NCBI GenBank assembly: GCA_964035795.1
Contig: OZ038320.1
Location: 8,516,671 to 8,580,670 of the forward strand
Source of the DNA: Pterobdella sp. o SKG-2022
Lineage: Eukaryota > Annelida > Clitellata > Hirudinida > Piscicolidae
Length of the DNA stretch: 64,000 bases
Reading direction: 5' to 3'
The notes beneath the pieces were generated by a model that searched no databases, was not told the DNA's origin, and saw nothing but the letters and a program-made list of their open reading frames with translations. The position numbers and the translations under genes are program-made. Numbering within the stretch: position 1 is the first letter of the stretch; every line of letters starts with the position of its first letter. Positions 47,437 through 61,700 of this stretch are shown here, one piece after another.

Positions 47437-50400
47437 ATGGTTTTGATGGTGTTAAAAGATATAGGTGTGTATTGGATGACCATACTCATCATTGTTGCAC
47501 CGTTCCTCTTGTCTCCCTTTCTCTTCGTCTGGACTGACAGCTCGGTTCGCTTATATACTTACAGCTTTGTTGCTTTAATTTATGAAATTGAATAAAATTA
47601 TTAATCTAAACATTCATTGCAAGCTAAACACATACCAAGCATGAAAAAATAACATTTTGAAGAATCATTAATATGTTAGGATTTAGACTTAAAGCTTTTA
47701 ATGTTAGACTCTCATTGATTAACTTATCCTAGGAAGCAAACTGTGCTTATGCCATACTCTTGATAGCAGTGTATTGGGTGGCTGATGTTCTTCCTCTTCC
47801 AGTGACAGCTTTGTTACCCATCGTTCTGTTCCCTCTGCTCGGAGTCCTACCCGCCAAAAAAGTTGCTTCTTTTTATATGGCGGTTAGTTTATGTTTTTGA
47901 AAAAATATTCGGGAAAAAAGATTTTAATGCTAATTGAATTTTTATGAAAACATTTTAATAAATTATCAAAATTCATTTTTCATGAAGTATTAAAATAATG
48001 CAGTGTAACATTTCAAATGTGATAAATATTTTTATTAGAAGTTAACTCAATGAATTTTAGGATGCTACCTTCGTAATGTTGGCGGGGTTGATGATGGCTG
48101 TGGCTATTGAAAAGTATGGGCTACTATATAAAACATATCTTCATTCTGTTTGCAAGGCTATTTTGGAATATCGTTTCAATGCTGAAATTACTTAAAACTT
48201 TGAATAAGAAATTAAGAAAGTTAGGAATAATATAAACTTGCTCTTATTGTTGAAAAATACCTTTTTCAGATCAAATTTGCACAAACGATTTGGTATTTGG
48301 ATGCTACTGTTTTTTGGCTTCACGCCATCGAGGTGATGAAAAGCCTTATTTAACATTTATTATCAATGTTGCTTATAAAATTTTTTTAAAATATTATATT
48401 TTATTTTATATTTAACTAATAATCATTGAATAATTTCTCAAAGAATGTTGTTGGGGTTCATAATCCCTTCGTGGTTCATGTCAATGTTCATCAGCAATAC
48501 AGCTACTGCCTCTTTAATGGTTCCCATAGCCAACAACGTTATGCAGCAATACAGAAAAGGTACCTGAAAATGAATTTGATTTACAACGTAATTATTTCAA
48601 ATGGAAGGTTTTGAACCGATTTGTAGGAGCTAGGTTCAACTCTCGCCCTAAATACTGTATTGCGTTTCATATTTAATGAAGTTATATTGGCTACTTGAAA
48701 ACTAATATACATTTGCTTATTGTCTCCAAGGTGTGAGTGAAACAAGACGCCATAAAAATGACTCCCAAGGGTATGATTCATTTTTGAAGAAAGTTTCAAC
48801 ACATTTCAATGATTTAATCAAAACATGTATGATTGAAAACTAATAAATAAAAATAAAGACAAAGTTCAAATTTAAGCGATAAAAAGATAAAGGTTATTTC
48901 GAAAGTTGTTGATAATATCTTTACAAATGTTTAATTGTTAACCGAAATAGCTTAAACTCTAATCAGGGTTTTTCGGGAAAACTGATAAAGCAATGATAAT
49001 ATAAAACACTCAAGCTTGATTATTTAATCGGCCCACAAGTCTCAATACGGGGTTTGATAGAGCTGAGAAAATGTGTTATATAATGAGTTTTTAACTTTGA
49101 CTTTTTAAAACTATCGCTATGAAAAATGTATTTAAAATTGCAATTTGAAATGCATTGCTTTCGAAAAATGTTTTCAAGTTATAGTAACACGTACATTTTT
49201 GTAATATTTTTAAAATAATTTTTTGATCGAATTAAAAGACATGAAAATTGCGCTTGTGACGCAATATCTGACGACAACTCGTCGATTGAGGACAAGAAAA
49301 CTGACCTATCAAGTGACTTTAAAGCATCGATAGATCTGTCAGATGAAGGATCTGTCAACCAATCAAAACACACTATTGAGGAAGGATCGCTTGAAGTTGT
49401 GGATGACGAGGTTTTGTGTATGTGCTTTAGAATTAACTTCATACCTCAATATTATTTACTATAATGAATCCAATCCATAAACATGGGCCCATAGACGGAG
49501 AAAAAGTTGACTAATCTCACAAAAATGCTCTTTATCAGCATCGCATATGCTGCTGGTTAGTAACTAGATAATAATAACCCAAAATAAGCTATATAATAAC
49601 TCCACAGGACTGGGTGGCAATGGGACACTGACTGGAGCTTCGAGCAATCTGATAGTGGCGGAGGAAGCTTCGAAGTATGATCTTCAACTTATTGTACAAC
49701 TTCAATGATTATATACCTTATTCATACCTTTCAATTATGGCTCTTAAATACAAATAAATAATATTACAAATGAGTTCTTAAATAAAAAATTTTGATACCT
49801 GTGAAGGTCTTTTGAGAGACACGGTTACACATCGCCTCTCAACTACACTACATGGTTCTTTCTGGGATTCCCATTCTCCTTATGCGGTGTCTTGATTCTG
49901 GCTGTATGGCTCAAGTTATACTTTCTAGGCTGGAGGTGAGAATGTGTTGAATGAAAACTTACATTTTTTCATACCATATATACATTATATAGAGGTAAAA
50001 ATGAAATTTCTCTCTACTAATTAATCAAATTTCATATTAAATACATTCTAAATGAATCATTATAGATCATTCAGAATTTCCTGTCAAAAAGATAGTGTTG
50101 ATGAGCTTTTAAAAAAACAAGAAAACGCGGTCAAGAATTTAGTTAAAGAAGAATACAAAAAACTAGGTCCCATAAGGTGAGAAAAAATGTTAACCTAAAA
50201 ATGAATGTATTTAAGAACTATTATATATAATGAACTGAGTTTTACTTATTTAACGGTTCAGCTAGCTTAGAGGGGTAGCCATGAATTGATTCCATAGTGT
50301 TTTTAATCTATAAAATTCTCTAATGAACTATATAAACCAAAATTAAACATCATATTGCATGAATATTGAAATCTTATTCACAACACTTAGCTTTGGGGAG

Positions 50401-52893
50401 ATTTCTTGTTTAGTGTTTCTGTTATTGATGGTGCTGTTATGGTTCGCCAGAGACCCTGGTTTTGCTCCCGGTTACGCCAGTCTTTTCCCTCAAGGGTTCG
50501 TTTTCTATAGAATATTGAGCTTTGAAAAACTATCTAAAATCAGAGTTTATAGTTTTAAAGATACACGTGTGTTAATTATTAATTTTTTTATCAAATTAAT
50601 GATCTTTGCATTAACCTTTCCATACCTTTCTTACGCAATCTTACTTCTATTGAAAGCATCATAATTCAACATTATGAAGCTAAAATTATTTATTACAAAA
50701 TCTTTTGAAACTATATAACCTTAAACACCCCTAGTTATGTGAGCGACTCAGTACCCGCCATGTTGATTTCAGTTGTTCTCTTCATCTTCCCTTGTCTACC
50801 TCCGGAGTGGTTGTGCTTCAGAAAGGATGAAACAAGTAAATATAAATTTCTTATACACATTGTTATCTTTATGGGATTTAGGTAGCACGCAAAATACAGT
50901 TATAATATTATAGTGATTATTAAAAATTAATATTTGAGATATATGAAAAAAATTTGCAATAGTTCAACTTCTTATCTTTTTTGATAATTAAAAAAAATAT
51001 AAGTTAACATTATTTTGAAAGTTAAAACCAATTAATTAATTGTTAAGCATACTATTAGATTTACTACATGGGTCTCTTACTATTTAAAACAGTGTTGTTT
51101 ATATAAAAGTTAATGCCAAAAAAAAACGTTATAAATATCAATACTTCTGAATCTATTTATAACCATCACAGAGAAGGCGGAAAAAGTAGAACCCTTATTG
51201 AACTGGAGGTATGTGAGTACCAAACTGCCATGGGGCACTGTAATTTTGCTGGGAGGAGGGTTCGCCATGGCTGAGGCTTGCAAGGTTGTAATTTTTCATT
51301 TATTTAATTGAACTTGAAAAATATATATGTGATAAAAATTCAGAATAATGGTAAACCTTAATAGTCTGTAAAGCATGCTTTTTTCAAAAAAAAACTTCAT
51401 TAAGGTCTTTTTCAAACATAAATTTCATTTTATGCCAATATAAAGCTTAAGCCCGCGTAACCATTGCTGTATAATATAATCATAAAATATAACCTTGTGA
51501 CAACCCAACAGGCGTCGGGTTTATCAGTGAAGATGGGCGAGTTGTTACAAAGTTTGCACCACGTTCCAGCATGGGTGCTAGTCCTAGTCACCATGCTCCT
51601 CATATCCCTCGTTACTGAGATCCTCTGTGGGTGTGCTACTCTGGCTCTGTTTTTGCCCATCTTAGATGCATTGGTGCTTGTTTGATTTTTTTTCATGTTA
51701 ACATAGAAAATTTTTTTGTGAAACTTACCAATTGCTCAACCGAACCCCAATTAGGGACGAATTAATGCTGGATTTACTTATTCTCTCAATTTATCTACTA
51801 CTAGTTATTGATTTAAAACTGCTATATGCACAGACAAACGCAATTAATTCCGTAAGGTTCATAAGCCACAAGATTAAATTGAACGATAAACAACTAAAAT
51901 GAAAAAAACTGTTTAGGGACAGTGCAAACTTGCTTATTTTCAAATACCTGTAAAAAGCTGATGGGGTGTTACCACTATATTATTGAAAACTGGACAAATA
52001 AGCAAGCTTTGTTGTTTCATAAAAATATTTATAACCTAAAACTCAATTTTTCACTACGTTTCTTCATCATAATAAAACATACTAAAACATAAATTATAAT
52101 CATATTCAACCCTTAGTCGATAGACTTCTGTGTGAACCCTCTAGTTCTCATGTTACCAGCAGGTCTGGCTGCATCTTGTGCCTTCATGCTTCCCACGGGT
52201 GAGTGGGAAGTGGAAAAAATAATGGGTGTTTTTAGAATCCTCTAGCTGGATTGGAAGTTTTGTTAGTGTAATATGGTTATATACTGAAAGTTTCGTATTT
52301 TGGTAAGTCTGCAGTTTTCTAAAAATATAAAATTTAGTTTGTATCTTTAACAGTTTGTTTTTCAACTTTAGGGCAAATAAAAGAATAAAAAACGCTGTAT
52401 GAATGTTTGAAACCGATTTCGACACTTGAAAAGTATTAATGTCAAAATCATTTAAAAAACATGCAGGTTCTATTCAGAACTCTATTGTGTTTTCTTACGG
52501 ACATCTTAAAGTGATAGATTCGGTGAAGCTTATATTTTATTGATTTTTGTTATAATTTTGAAAAACACAGTTTTAATTATGAAAAATTGATTTGCAAGTC
52601 ACAGAAAACATTAAAATTTTTTTGATCCATCATAGGAATCACAGCTTTTTAACATACAACTATCTTACAATAATCAACATACAGTTCAAATCCTTTAATA
52701 TTACAAACTACATTAAAAACCACACCACACACCAAATCATTCAATAATGTCTCATATTTAACAGTTATGTGCGGGTGTGGCGATGAACGTGTTATGTTTG
52801 CTATTGGTAGGACTGGCAATCTCCACTTGGGGTTGGGCCATTTTTGACCTTGACACAATTCCGTGGACCAATGCAACAACGATGGCTTTCTGA
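47437..52893 (+). CDS. SLC13-family (INDY-like) anion transporter with altered sodium/substrate motifs
   Basis: Exons: 47437-47544, 47733-47882, 48061-48113, 48270-48332, 48444-48559, 49239-49410, 49495-49555, 49608-49674, 49807-49935, 50066-50176, 50391-50495, 50735-50835, 51172-51284, 51512-51673, 52117-52198, 52467-52522, 52765-52893; about 590 residues with roughly eleven membrane segments. Matches to human SLC13A2/A5 run throughout: VTALLPIVLFPLLGVLPAKK, WFMSMFISNTATASLMVPI (first SNT motif kept), NLVKEEYKKLGPI, WFARDPGFAPGY, LPWGTVILLGGGFAMAEACK, ASGLSVKMGELLQSLHHVP, CVNPLVLMLPAGLAASCAFM, IVFSYGHLKV, WGWAIFDLD. The family moves sulfate, citrate or dicarboxylates with sodium across membranes. 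GGTATLTGTGPN reads GGNGTLTGASSN, and the second SN(V/T) motif reads CGC. The phase between 48559 and 49239 does not match, so one small loop exon is probably missed. Confidence 0.9.
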
Positions 52894-54527
52894 ATGGAAT
52901 GATTATTTATTCATGCTTTCGAACTTAATTGGATTGTGTAATTAATCAAAGGGATATAGTATTATAATTGAAACATAACTAGTTTACTTCTAAAGCATCG
53001 ATTTGTCGTGAAGTTAATTTTTGATTGATTGTACTCATTATTCCCTTAAATACTTGAAGATTCGAAGCCACATCTCGTTATTCATAGTTTATAATCAAAC
53101 TTGTATGTTTCTATCTATACGTTTTTTAATTTACTTTGAAGCTTTCACTTTTGCTATAAAAAACTGAATACATATCACACAATATAACTAACATGATAAA
53201 CGACTCGATATTTATTATACGATGTGATTAACATGAGTGTTAATGACTGAAATGAAGTATGGTTTTCAAAGTTCTATCAAAACTGAGCAAAATGTAAAAT
53301 TTAAAAAGACATCAAATAATAGTTAATCTGTATTTTTCGGATTTTTTCACTATTTCATGAAAACCAATGTATATTTCAAATACATAAAAAAAAATTTTTT
53401 CGTTTTCTCAACAGACAAAAAAACAAAATTCTAATTATTTATTAATTCTATCTCTCATAAAAATTGGGCTTATTGGTATCATTGTATATAATACTTTTTG
53501 ATTTTTATAATCTCCATAGCAGTGAAAACTTTATGTTTATTTATTGTTTTGAAAAACCTAAATTTTCCCTAAGTTCAATTTCATCAGACCATTGGTAAAA
53601 CTATTGGAAAATTTGTAAATTATTCATGAATTTGTTTTTGCAAACGATAAATTTATCTAAAAATTGCCTCATTTTGAGAATATAAAATTCAAGAAATATA
53701 TGAAAACATATTTTGATAAGTTAACTTTAGTTTAAATAATCGCCAACAGCTGAAGGTTATAAGTTCGACATGATAAAATCAATGGCTTAAAAGTTCAATA
53801 ATGCACGAAGCCTTTCGATTTTTTGAGAATTCATCACCAGGTTGGAGAAGATTAATAATGATAAAATCATACTGTTTTGGAAACGTTCATTGGGAATGAG
53901 AAAAACACCTTAACAAGTTTCAATTATTCTACATATGAAAAATCCTGTCAATTTGTTTCAAGCTTGAAATTATTTGAGATAATTATATACCAATTGGTTG
54001 TTCAATTAAATATCGATTTTAACTCAAAATGATTTGCAGACCAAAACAATTGGAATCTATGAAAACAAAATTAGTTATTAGTGTTGTTTGATTATAATAC
54101 AAAGCTTTCTGCAGACTAACTTTCCATTATCAAGTATATTAATTATGAAGATATAAGCTTGATTTTGATAGAAAAAGCACTGTTTCATTAAAAATACTGT
54201 ATAAATAAAAATCTAGTTTGAGTGTGTTATGAAGCTCAAAAGTAGACATTTATGTATTAGAAATACAAAAGCTTTTGCAACACTTCTGCCAGCAAGACCA
54301 TTTTCATCAATTGCTGATCGTGATTGCCAGTAAGGATTTACCTCATTATCAACCAAATAGTAGTAATGAGACTGTTATATTGCTAGCGCTAGTGTTAGTG
54401 GTATAGTAATTTCATTTCATTATTTAGAATTATTAGTATCGGTTCACACAATTTATCATTAGTTAAGATTTTCAACATCTGTTAGTGATTATATTACATT
54501 ATCATTAGTAGCCATTGATACAGTATT
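52894..54527. other. Intergenic region, convergent 3' ends
   Basis: About 1.6 kb between the stop codons of SLC13 (plus) and the LRR gene (minus). AT-rich, with no open frame of interest and no recognisable repeat. Confidence 0.5.
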
Positions 54528-57482
54528 TCATGAAGAATTATTGATGATCTCATAGTCTTCCTCTTGTATGCAGGCATCGACTCGAAACTTTAATGCTGGA
54601 AGACCTTCTGTCCGTGTTTGTAGTTCACTATGTTCATTTTAGTATCATATATGATATATTTTTTAAAAAAATTAAACCGAAAGTTGTTGAAAAATTTAGA
54701 TAGGAATAATGATCGAGGACTAAACGTCACTCAATTCAACATACAGTGAGGTATGGAAAGGGTTCCAGCATTTTGGTTAAAATATACAGTGCGGCATGAA
54801 ATAAATTTTTAGCTCATCACGTAAAAAAAAAAACAAAATTTAAATACCTACACTAGATTGAGTTATCTGATTGTGGTGTAATGAAGATTGAAAAATTTTT
54901 TGAATAATCACTTTGAAACTGCGTTTATTATTTTTGATATTCTTTTTATTATGATTTAAATATTTTACTGATATCGAATGGTGTTAGTACACAAAAACTT
55001 TTTATAAAACCAATAACCAAACAATTATCAAAACAATACATACTCTCATTGCGCTGCACGAATGCCTGTGCCAACATCCAGCCTGCCACTGCTCCAAGGG
55101 ATGTGTTCCCTGACATATCCACTTCTTCCATGTCTCCACCGCTTATCACTCTTGTGGGTGGGTTGGTCAGTTTGTGTAAGCAGGTAAGTTTGTAGGAGTT
55201 AGTTTATGTGAAATCAGTGATTTTTGTTGGTATAAAATGTTGTGAAATTTTTTTTCATATCTAAATATTTTTTATATTTTGTGTCTATAACTCGGGTTTT
55301 ACGTTGAAATGACTTCATAAAACATACTTAATAAGCTTATCTATCATAGCGAAGAATACTGTCAAAGGTGTTACATGCTGGCCTTTTTGAGTAGTCTTTG
55401 TTTTAAGACAGTGGTTTTCATTATAAAAATAATGGTATTCGAGGAAAGTAAAACTAGGGTCAATGTCTCTGTTGTACAAGCTGAAACATCGATCAATGCC
55501 ATTCTGAAGTGTGAGTCATAAACCCTATGGTGAATTCAACTAAAATTTAAACATTTTTCTAAAAATTTTTTTATTTAGGAAATTCAATAAAATTATCAAA
55601 TTTATTTGGTAGTTCATGAATAAATTTATGTCATTTTATTTCGAATACTCACACCACTACTACAATTAAGCCATCACACCAACCCACCGTGGCACTTATT
55701 CTTTTTTTCAATTCCTGCAGCTCATCGTCATCTTCATTTCCAAACCTTCTACCCACGTTGTTACAATTAAGCTTTAGAACTTTCAACTTTACACCCATCC
55801 GCTTTAAGTTTTTTTTATCTTCTTTTATGGTAACAGATTTCTTATTAGCGTCATTGGGGTCTAGCTCATTGGTACTCCCCATTTCTATAATGTTCTTAGT
55901 GGTCTTACTATCGAAATCTTCAATAACTATTTTCATATCTGCATTGTTACTCACAATATCAGCTTTATTTTTTAATTGTTCATTTAGGTTTAACTCATTT
56001 TCACCATCATCGTTGTCATCATTTGCACCGTCATCCTCTACTCCCAACCCACTCAGCTTTTCTCTTTCCATGTCTAACATATTCTCAACAAACTTTTCTC
56101 GTTTTCTACAATCAATTTTGTTATCATGATCAATTTGAAGACAAATAGGTATCAGCAATTCTAAGAAACCGATATTTCCCAGCCTGTTGCCGTTCAAACT
56201 CAACTCTCTGTGAGTGTTTTATCTTTTTGAAGTTATTTAAAAAGAAAAACCAACTGCAATATAAAGCCTATTTTGAACATTAATTAATGCAAAAAACACT
56301 CTTTATCGAAGCACAAGTTATCATAAGCTTATAGTTTTCTAGAAATTACATTATTGGTTAAGAATTTGGAGATGATATGAAAACCTTATAGAAAAAAGAC
56401 AGATAGAGACGGCCAAAGAATATGCAGAATATGAAGACAGAGAACAATGGTTGAAGGACAAATGAGTTATTGTCTTCGGTAAATTGCTGCATATTATATT
56501 GCTTCCTTTATCCCCGAGGCTATTCAAAGTTTTAAGTTAAATAAATTATTAAGTTGAATAGTTTGGTTTATATGCTTTAGAAGTAAAAAAATCAGGTGGT
56601 TTTGCAGACAAATAGGTATTTATAAAATAATTGTTACTGATTGTGGTCGAGATTCAAAACTTTCAAATATCTTGAACTCTTCAAGCCTCTGTCGAAAAAA
56701 TATTAGACACATAATTAAGGAAGAGTTTAATAACGTATAATGATAAAAGTATATATTAACCTCGCAAGATTCTTGATAATCTCTTGGTTATTTATGCCAC
56801 AATTCACAAGTTCTAGTTCACAAATGCATGTATTTGTAGAGATGAGAGATTGTTGCTGTTTTGAAAAGGCAAACATATTTGTTGATATGGGATGTTTGCA
56901 AGTCGTTTTTAATTTAAACAAAATTCTTTAACTATTTTTAAATTTTAAATCACATATGATTTAGTTATAACCATATTATATAAAAAACTTTTTTCTTCTT
57001 AGTACAACAAATGAATTTTTCAATTAAAAAAATTAACAAAATGAAGCTCACTAACGATATAATAAAGATCTAATGGTGTCACAGTAGCATGCAGAACACA
57101 AAGTTTCTCTGTGTAATGATAAAGATCTTTGTCTAGAGCTTCTAACAGCGATACCAGTTTGTTGCTCTGTTCAATAACTTCTGTATCGTTGATGTTTGCT
57201 GTGCTTGTGTTGTTCATGTAGTTTTCTTTTATTTTAATGCCATCTAAGACGAACTGATTGGAAGGTTAGTTGCTATAATTAACTATAACTTTCTCGGTTA
57301 TTATTTTCTGAAATATTCCAAGTTACAATATGTCTTAAAAAAATAATTTCAGCGTTGAAAATAAATCAGTAAGCACTCGACCTTTCTCATCACAGACTGA
57401 TTAGCAACATGGTTTTTAAGATATTTCCTGGTTTCACTTATCACTGCAGAGTGCTCCCTCTTGGAGTTCAAACAATCAAATA
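54528..57482 (-). CDS. Leucine-rich-repeat protein with a long acidic insertion; 5' end uncertain
   Basis: Exons: 57482-57380 (tentative), 57253-57056, 56855-56761, 56688-56638, 56486-56385, 56207-55653, 55150-55044, 54607-54528 (stop). From 57253 onward all phases fit. LRR-type strands recur: CICELELVNCGINN, YLKVLNLDHN, ITHLSFNHCSLSSYSAYSLA, IRELSLNGNRLGNIGFLELL, LKVLKLNCNNVG, MEEVDMSGNTSLGAVAGWML. The spacing is that of RNase-inhibitor-like repeats. The 555-base exon interrupts the repeats with about 110 residues rich in Asp, Glu, Lys and Asn. The C-terminus ends CIQEEDYEIINNSS. The LRR block of TONSL is one candidate relative (LRELRLAGNRLG in that family), but I see no ankyrin or TPR exons upstream. 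A further exon-like stretch at about 57700-57622 (FVKRRIVDIFSVIEVVF) may belong but does not join in phase. Confidence 0.65.
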
Positions 57483-58786
57483 CTTTGTTCACAATTATTT
57501 TTTTTCGAATGATTCAATAGCATACAAAACAAATTAATTCAAAATTTAAAAGCAAAATAATACGAAGAACTTTAAAAATTGCAGTTTTGAAGCATATACA
57601 AAAGATTATAATATTTTACACCTTGCGTATAGAATCAAAGGTAGATAGGAGAGATTTCATTTTGAAAACAACTTCTATTACAGAAAAAATATCAACAATC
57701 CTCCGTTTAACAAATGGTTTATTTTCAAAGTAAATGATTTGACTTGATCATCATCCATTTTGAATCTAAGGTGTTGCAGTTTTTGTTACCTTGGAAATAC
57801 ACACGGCTGCATAAGAATCTCATAAAATTTTAAGGAGCATATAGCTGTGCACTTTCAAAATCTTGAATACTCTATAATATTGATAAACCCAGACTTTAGA
57901 TCGACTCATCATTTTCAGATCCGTAGAACGTTTGAGACGATATCAAATTTCTAAATTTCAGTTTTGTAGGTTTTTTATATTTATGAATGATTATAGTAAA
58001 TCGTTGAGCAAATTTATATTTTCATTTTTACTCATTATTATCAGAAATTAATAAGACGATGTACATCTTTGTGCAACTTGACCGAACAGCACAAGCAAAA
58101 CTGATTATTGAGGGGTGAGTCTTATCGAACGAAGCGTTAATCTTTTTGCTGTGTTGTAATTGGTTGCTGAAAATTTCCAAAATTTGTATAAATCTGAAAA
58201 AAAAGTATTTAATTGAAACAAAATAATTATTTTTTTTAAAATTTGTAATAAATATTTTAATTTGAAGCAACCAATCATACCACAACAAAAAATTAACTTT
58301 TAATAATTGTTTTTCTCAAAATTTGCAAAAAAACTCAAAATTTTAGCAGCCAATCAGAAGACAGCAAAAGATTAACCTTCGTTTCCTTACTCCCTCGCCA
58401 TTATTGAGCAATTATCGAATTTAAAAACGTTCTATAATTAAAATTTAATTAAGAAATTGAAATTTTTAATAGCATTGGTTATATTTTGAAAATTAATTTT
58501 ATAAATGCCGAATGTAATTTTTGAAAAAACAGAAAATACTTTTGTTAAAGATTAGACAAATTGAAATTTTTGGCCTAAAAGTCGATTGAAAACAAAAAAT
58601 GTGTAACTATTGATTTCCTAAAAATTAGTGCCAACAAACGAAACGCCTGTTTTAAATAAAACCTAATTATGTTCATGTTGAAAACAAAAATTAAATTAAA
58701 GAAGTTATAAATAAACATCCATAAACAATAATAATAATATTAACAACAGCAAAATACAATGGCCTATAGATAAATAATGATAAAAA
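57483..58786. other. Region between the LRR gene and the ABCF3 gene
   Basis: AT-rich. It contains a possible extra LRR-gene exon near 57622-57700, a MITE-like element at 58095-58420, and otherwise nothing recognisable. Confidence 0.4.
58095..58420. mobile_element. MITE-like element with long imperfect terminal inverted repeats
   Basis: The left arm GAACGAAGCGTTAATCTTTT, TGCTGTGTTGTAATTGGTTG matches the reverse complement of the right arm, GAAACGAAGGTTAATCTTTT, GCTGTCTTCTGATTGGCTGC, over about 80 bases with scattered differences. A third, inverted copy of the inner segment (GCAACCAATCATACCACAAC) lies between them at about 58265. No coding capacity. Confidence 0.55.
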
Positions 58787-61700
58787 TCATTTGACAGCCA
58801 ATTCACTGGAAACCATTTGTTTGTACTGCTGCAAACCTCCTTGCAGGCACTTAACACCATGGTTGATACACAACCATACCTCGTTACATACCCCTTCTAT
58901 CAACCTCTCGTCGTGTGATACCAGCACCACTCCTCCCTGAATATCATTGTTATAATGGTTTGGTGTGTTAATCAAAATATTGAAATGATGATTCAATCAA
59001 CTAACTATATAACCAGCTGAGTACCCATACTACCCACTGATCCCACATTTATTCAAATAACCAACCATGAAAATCAATTTAAAAGCACCTCATACTCGAT
59101 TTCACCTACGTCACAATAAGCTTGATAAGAATTGAAGAAAACTGAATTAGAAAATGAAACTAATTACTAATGAAAAATTGATAAATCATTTTTGTTGTGA
59201 AGTGGTAAAATTCAAACATGAATCTACAAACAACATAATCAATCAAACCGCCTAGCACCCACCTTGTAGGCAGCCAGGGCTCTTGTAAGGGCGTCAATGG
59301 TTTCCATGTCAAGGTGGTTCGTCGGTTCATCCAAGATCATGAAGTTTGGACTATGTGAGTTATAGTATATAATAAATATTATAATAACAAATACAAAAAA
59401 TATAAAAATAATTAATAAGCCGATTATCGGTTTTTTTTGCGCAAAAATTAAGCTTCGCACAGAATACACTTCACATGTAGTAAGATAAGCATTCTATATT
59501 TATAAGAATAATAATAACACCAACTTATGCATGGCCATAATGGCGAAGGCGACCCTACTCTTCTGACCTCCACTCAGGGAGGCCACACTCCGCAAAGCCA
59601 GCTCGCCACACACTCCAAATCCACCCAACTGAGACCTGTAATACTCCACAGGGTGACCTTAATTGGATATCATTATGTTGAGCCTTTGGTGGAGTATATA
59701 TGCCACTATAACGCATCATTACATAGCTCATGTTTAAGCTATCTAGTGACATGTCTATATCAAGACTGGGATTTAGTACGATTATAATTAAAAGGGTTTT
59801 TGTCATCTCCAATATCGATTGTAATGGCATTAACAATATCTAAATATCGATATACTCACCTGGAAATTTGTCGGCTAATAGTTGCACTGGAGATTTTTTC
59901 AAGTCCATTTGGTCTACGTGATGTTGGCTGTGAAAAAAAATAACTTATATAAATACTACAAAAATAGTTGTACGCAGAACTCATACAAAATGATGCAAAA
60001 GAGCATTAAACTGACCTAAAATAGCCTATCTTGAGTCCTCTATTCTGGTGCCTCACCCCACTCACTGGCTGCAGTTCCCCTAGTAACACCTGCATGTGGA
60101 CGTGAATATAATTACACATGGAAGTATTAATGCTTATAATAACACACGTTAGTATGGATTTAGCCACGCTTGTTTTTATAGAAATGATTTATCGATATTT
60201 TTTATAGATTTTTTATTTATCAATACGTTCAGTTTTTTCGACCCAGTATACTTATATAAAATGAAAAATTAGAAAATACAATGGTTAGGAGGTTTTAATA
60301 AAATTACGAGACTTCTCCTTTTACTGTGAAATCATCACTTCATGATGATTTTTCATTTAATTTTTTTTCTTTACCGTGGGTTAACTGATGTTCACCTTTA
60401 ATAATGTCGTTTTTCCAGCTCCATTTTCTCCTACCTGTAACAAAAAAATATGATAAAAAATTGAGAAAAATTTTGATGTCACAAAAAATACTCTACACTT
60501 ATACAAATTTCCGAAAAAAACAAGTTAAATTAGAATTTTAATCGATTTAATTACTCTCTCTAAAAAATTATTTCGTTTGGTTCACCATGGATATGATTAT
60601 TCATTCAATATTCAACGAATATGATGCAAATAATACTAACAATGCATATTCTCGACTGCATACTTGGAGACAAGTCTACCTGATGAATGGAAAAGACTAC
60701 AATGTTATGTACCACAATTATCATACAAAGAAGAAAGTCTCAATTCATGTTGAAATAAGATGAAATAAGTTAAACTAGTTACATTATGTTATTCAAAATA
60801 TTATGAAATTAATCCTTCTTCCCATGATGATAATTTAATATAAACCAAAAAGCTTTTCAATATACTTTCAAAGACCTTTGTGATATATTTTTACCACTTT
60901 TATCGTAGGCTTAAGCGTTGATCATATTTCTTCTTATCTTTCAAAACTAAACTTCACCACAGCTTAGGTACACAAACTATTAAACGCATCAACCCCCAAA
61001 ACAGTAGTTATGGCTATATAATTATGTTTCTGTGTAACTCCAACACCACTTTATGAAGATAACAGGCACGCACCTTGTTGAAGATGGGTGTGGAGGGGTG
61101 GTAGTTGAAGGTCACCTCGTCTAACTCTAATATGGGTCCATTCAGCTTCTCCACATCTGGGAATCTTGGTTTTGTTTATGATGATGATAAAAATATGAAT
61201 AATTTTACTGTTAGTATTATTATTTACTATGAAATTTTTCTTAATAAAAATATTAATTTTGAATTGATTATGATTTTCATATTATTTTGCAAATCTTATG
61301 CCTCATTATCATTTATATATATATATAAACGTGAATTTTTTAATGTGCTTTCATCAGTTTATTCATAAAAACATACTGAAATAATTTGTCATCCAATATT
61401 TACATATTTTTTGAAACAAACAAAAACAACTAATCCCACTTGAATTGAACTTCTGTTTCCTTCGCCACTGGTTTTAAAACGGGTCTGTGTGGAAGTGGTA
61501 GGTATTATACCAAACCTTATAAAGGTGTATATTATCAAGATTTATGAAACCAATTATCAATATTCTAATAAATAAAATATTCAATAAATAAATCAATCAA
61601 TCAATGAACCAAATCATGAATAAATAAGTAAATTAAATAGTCAACCAATCAAGATACACATAGTTCAAAACCAAAGAAATATAGTAAACGTCAAAGCTAA

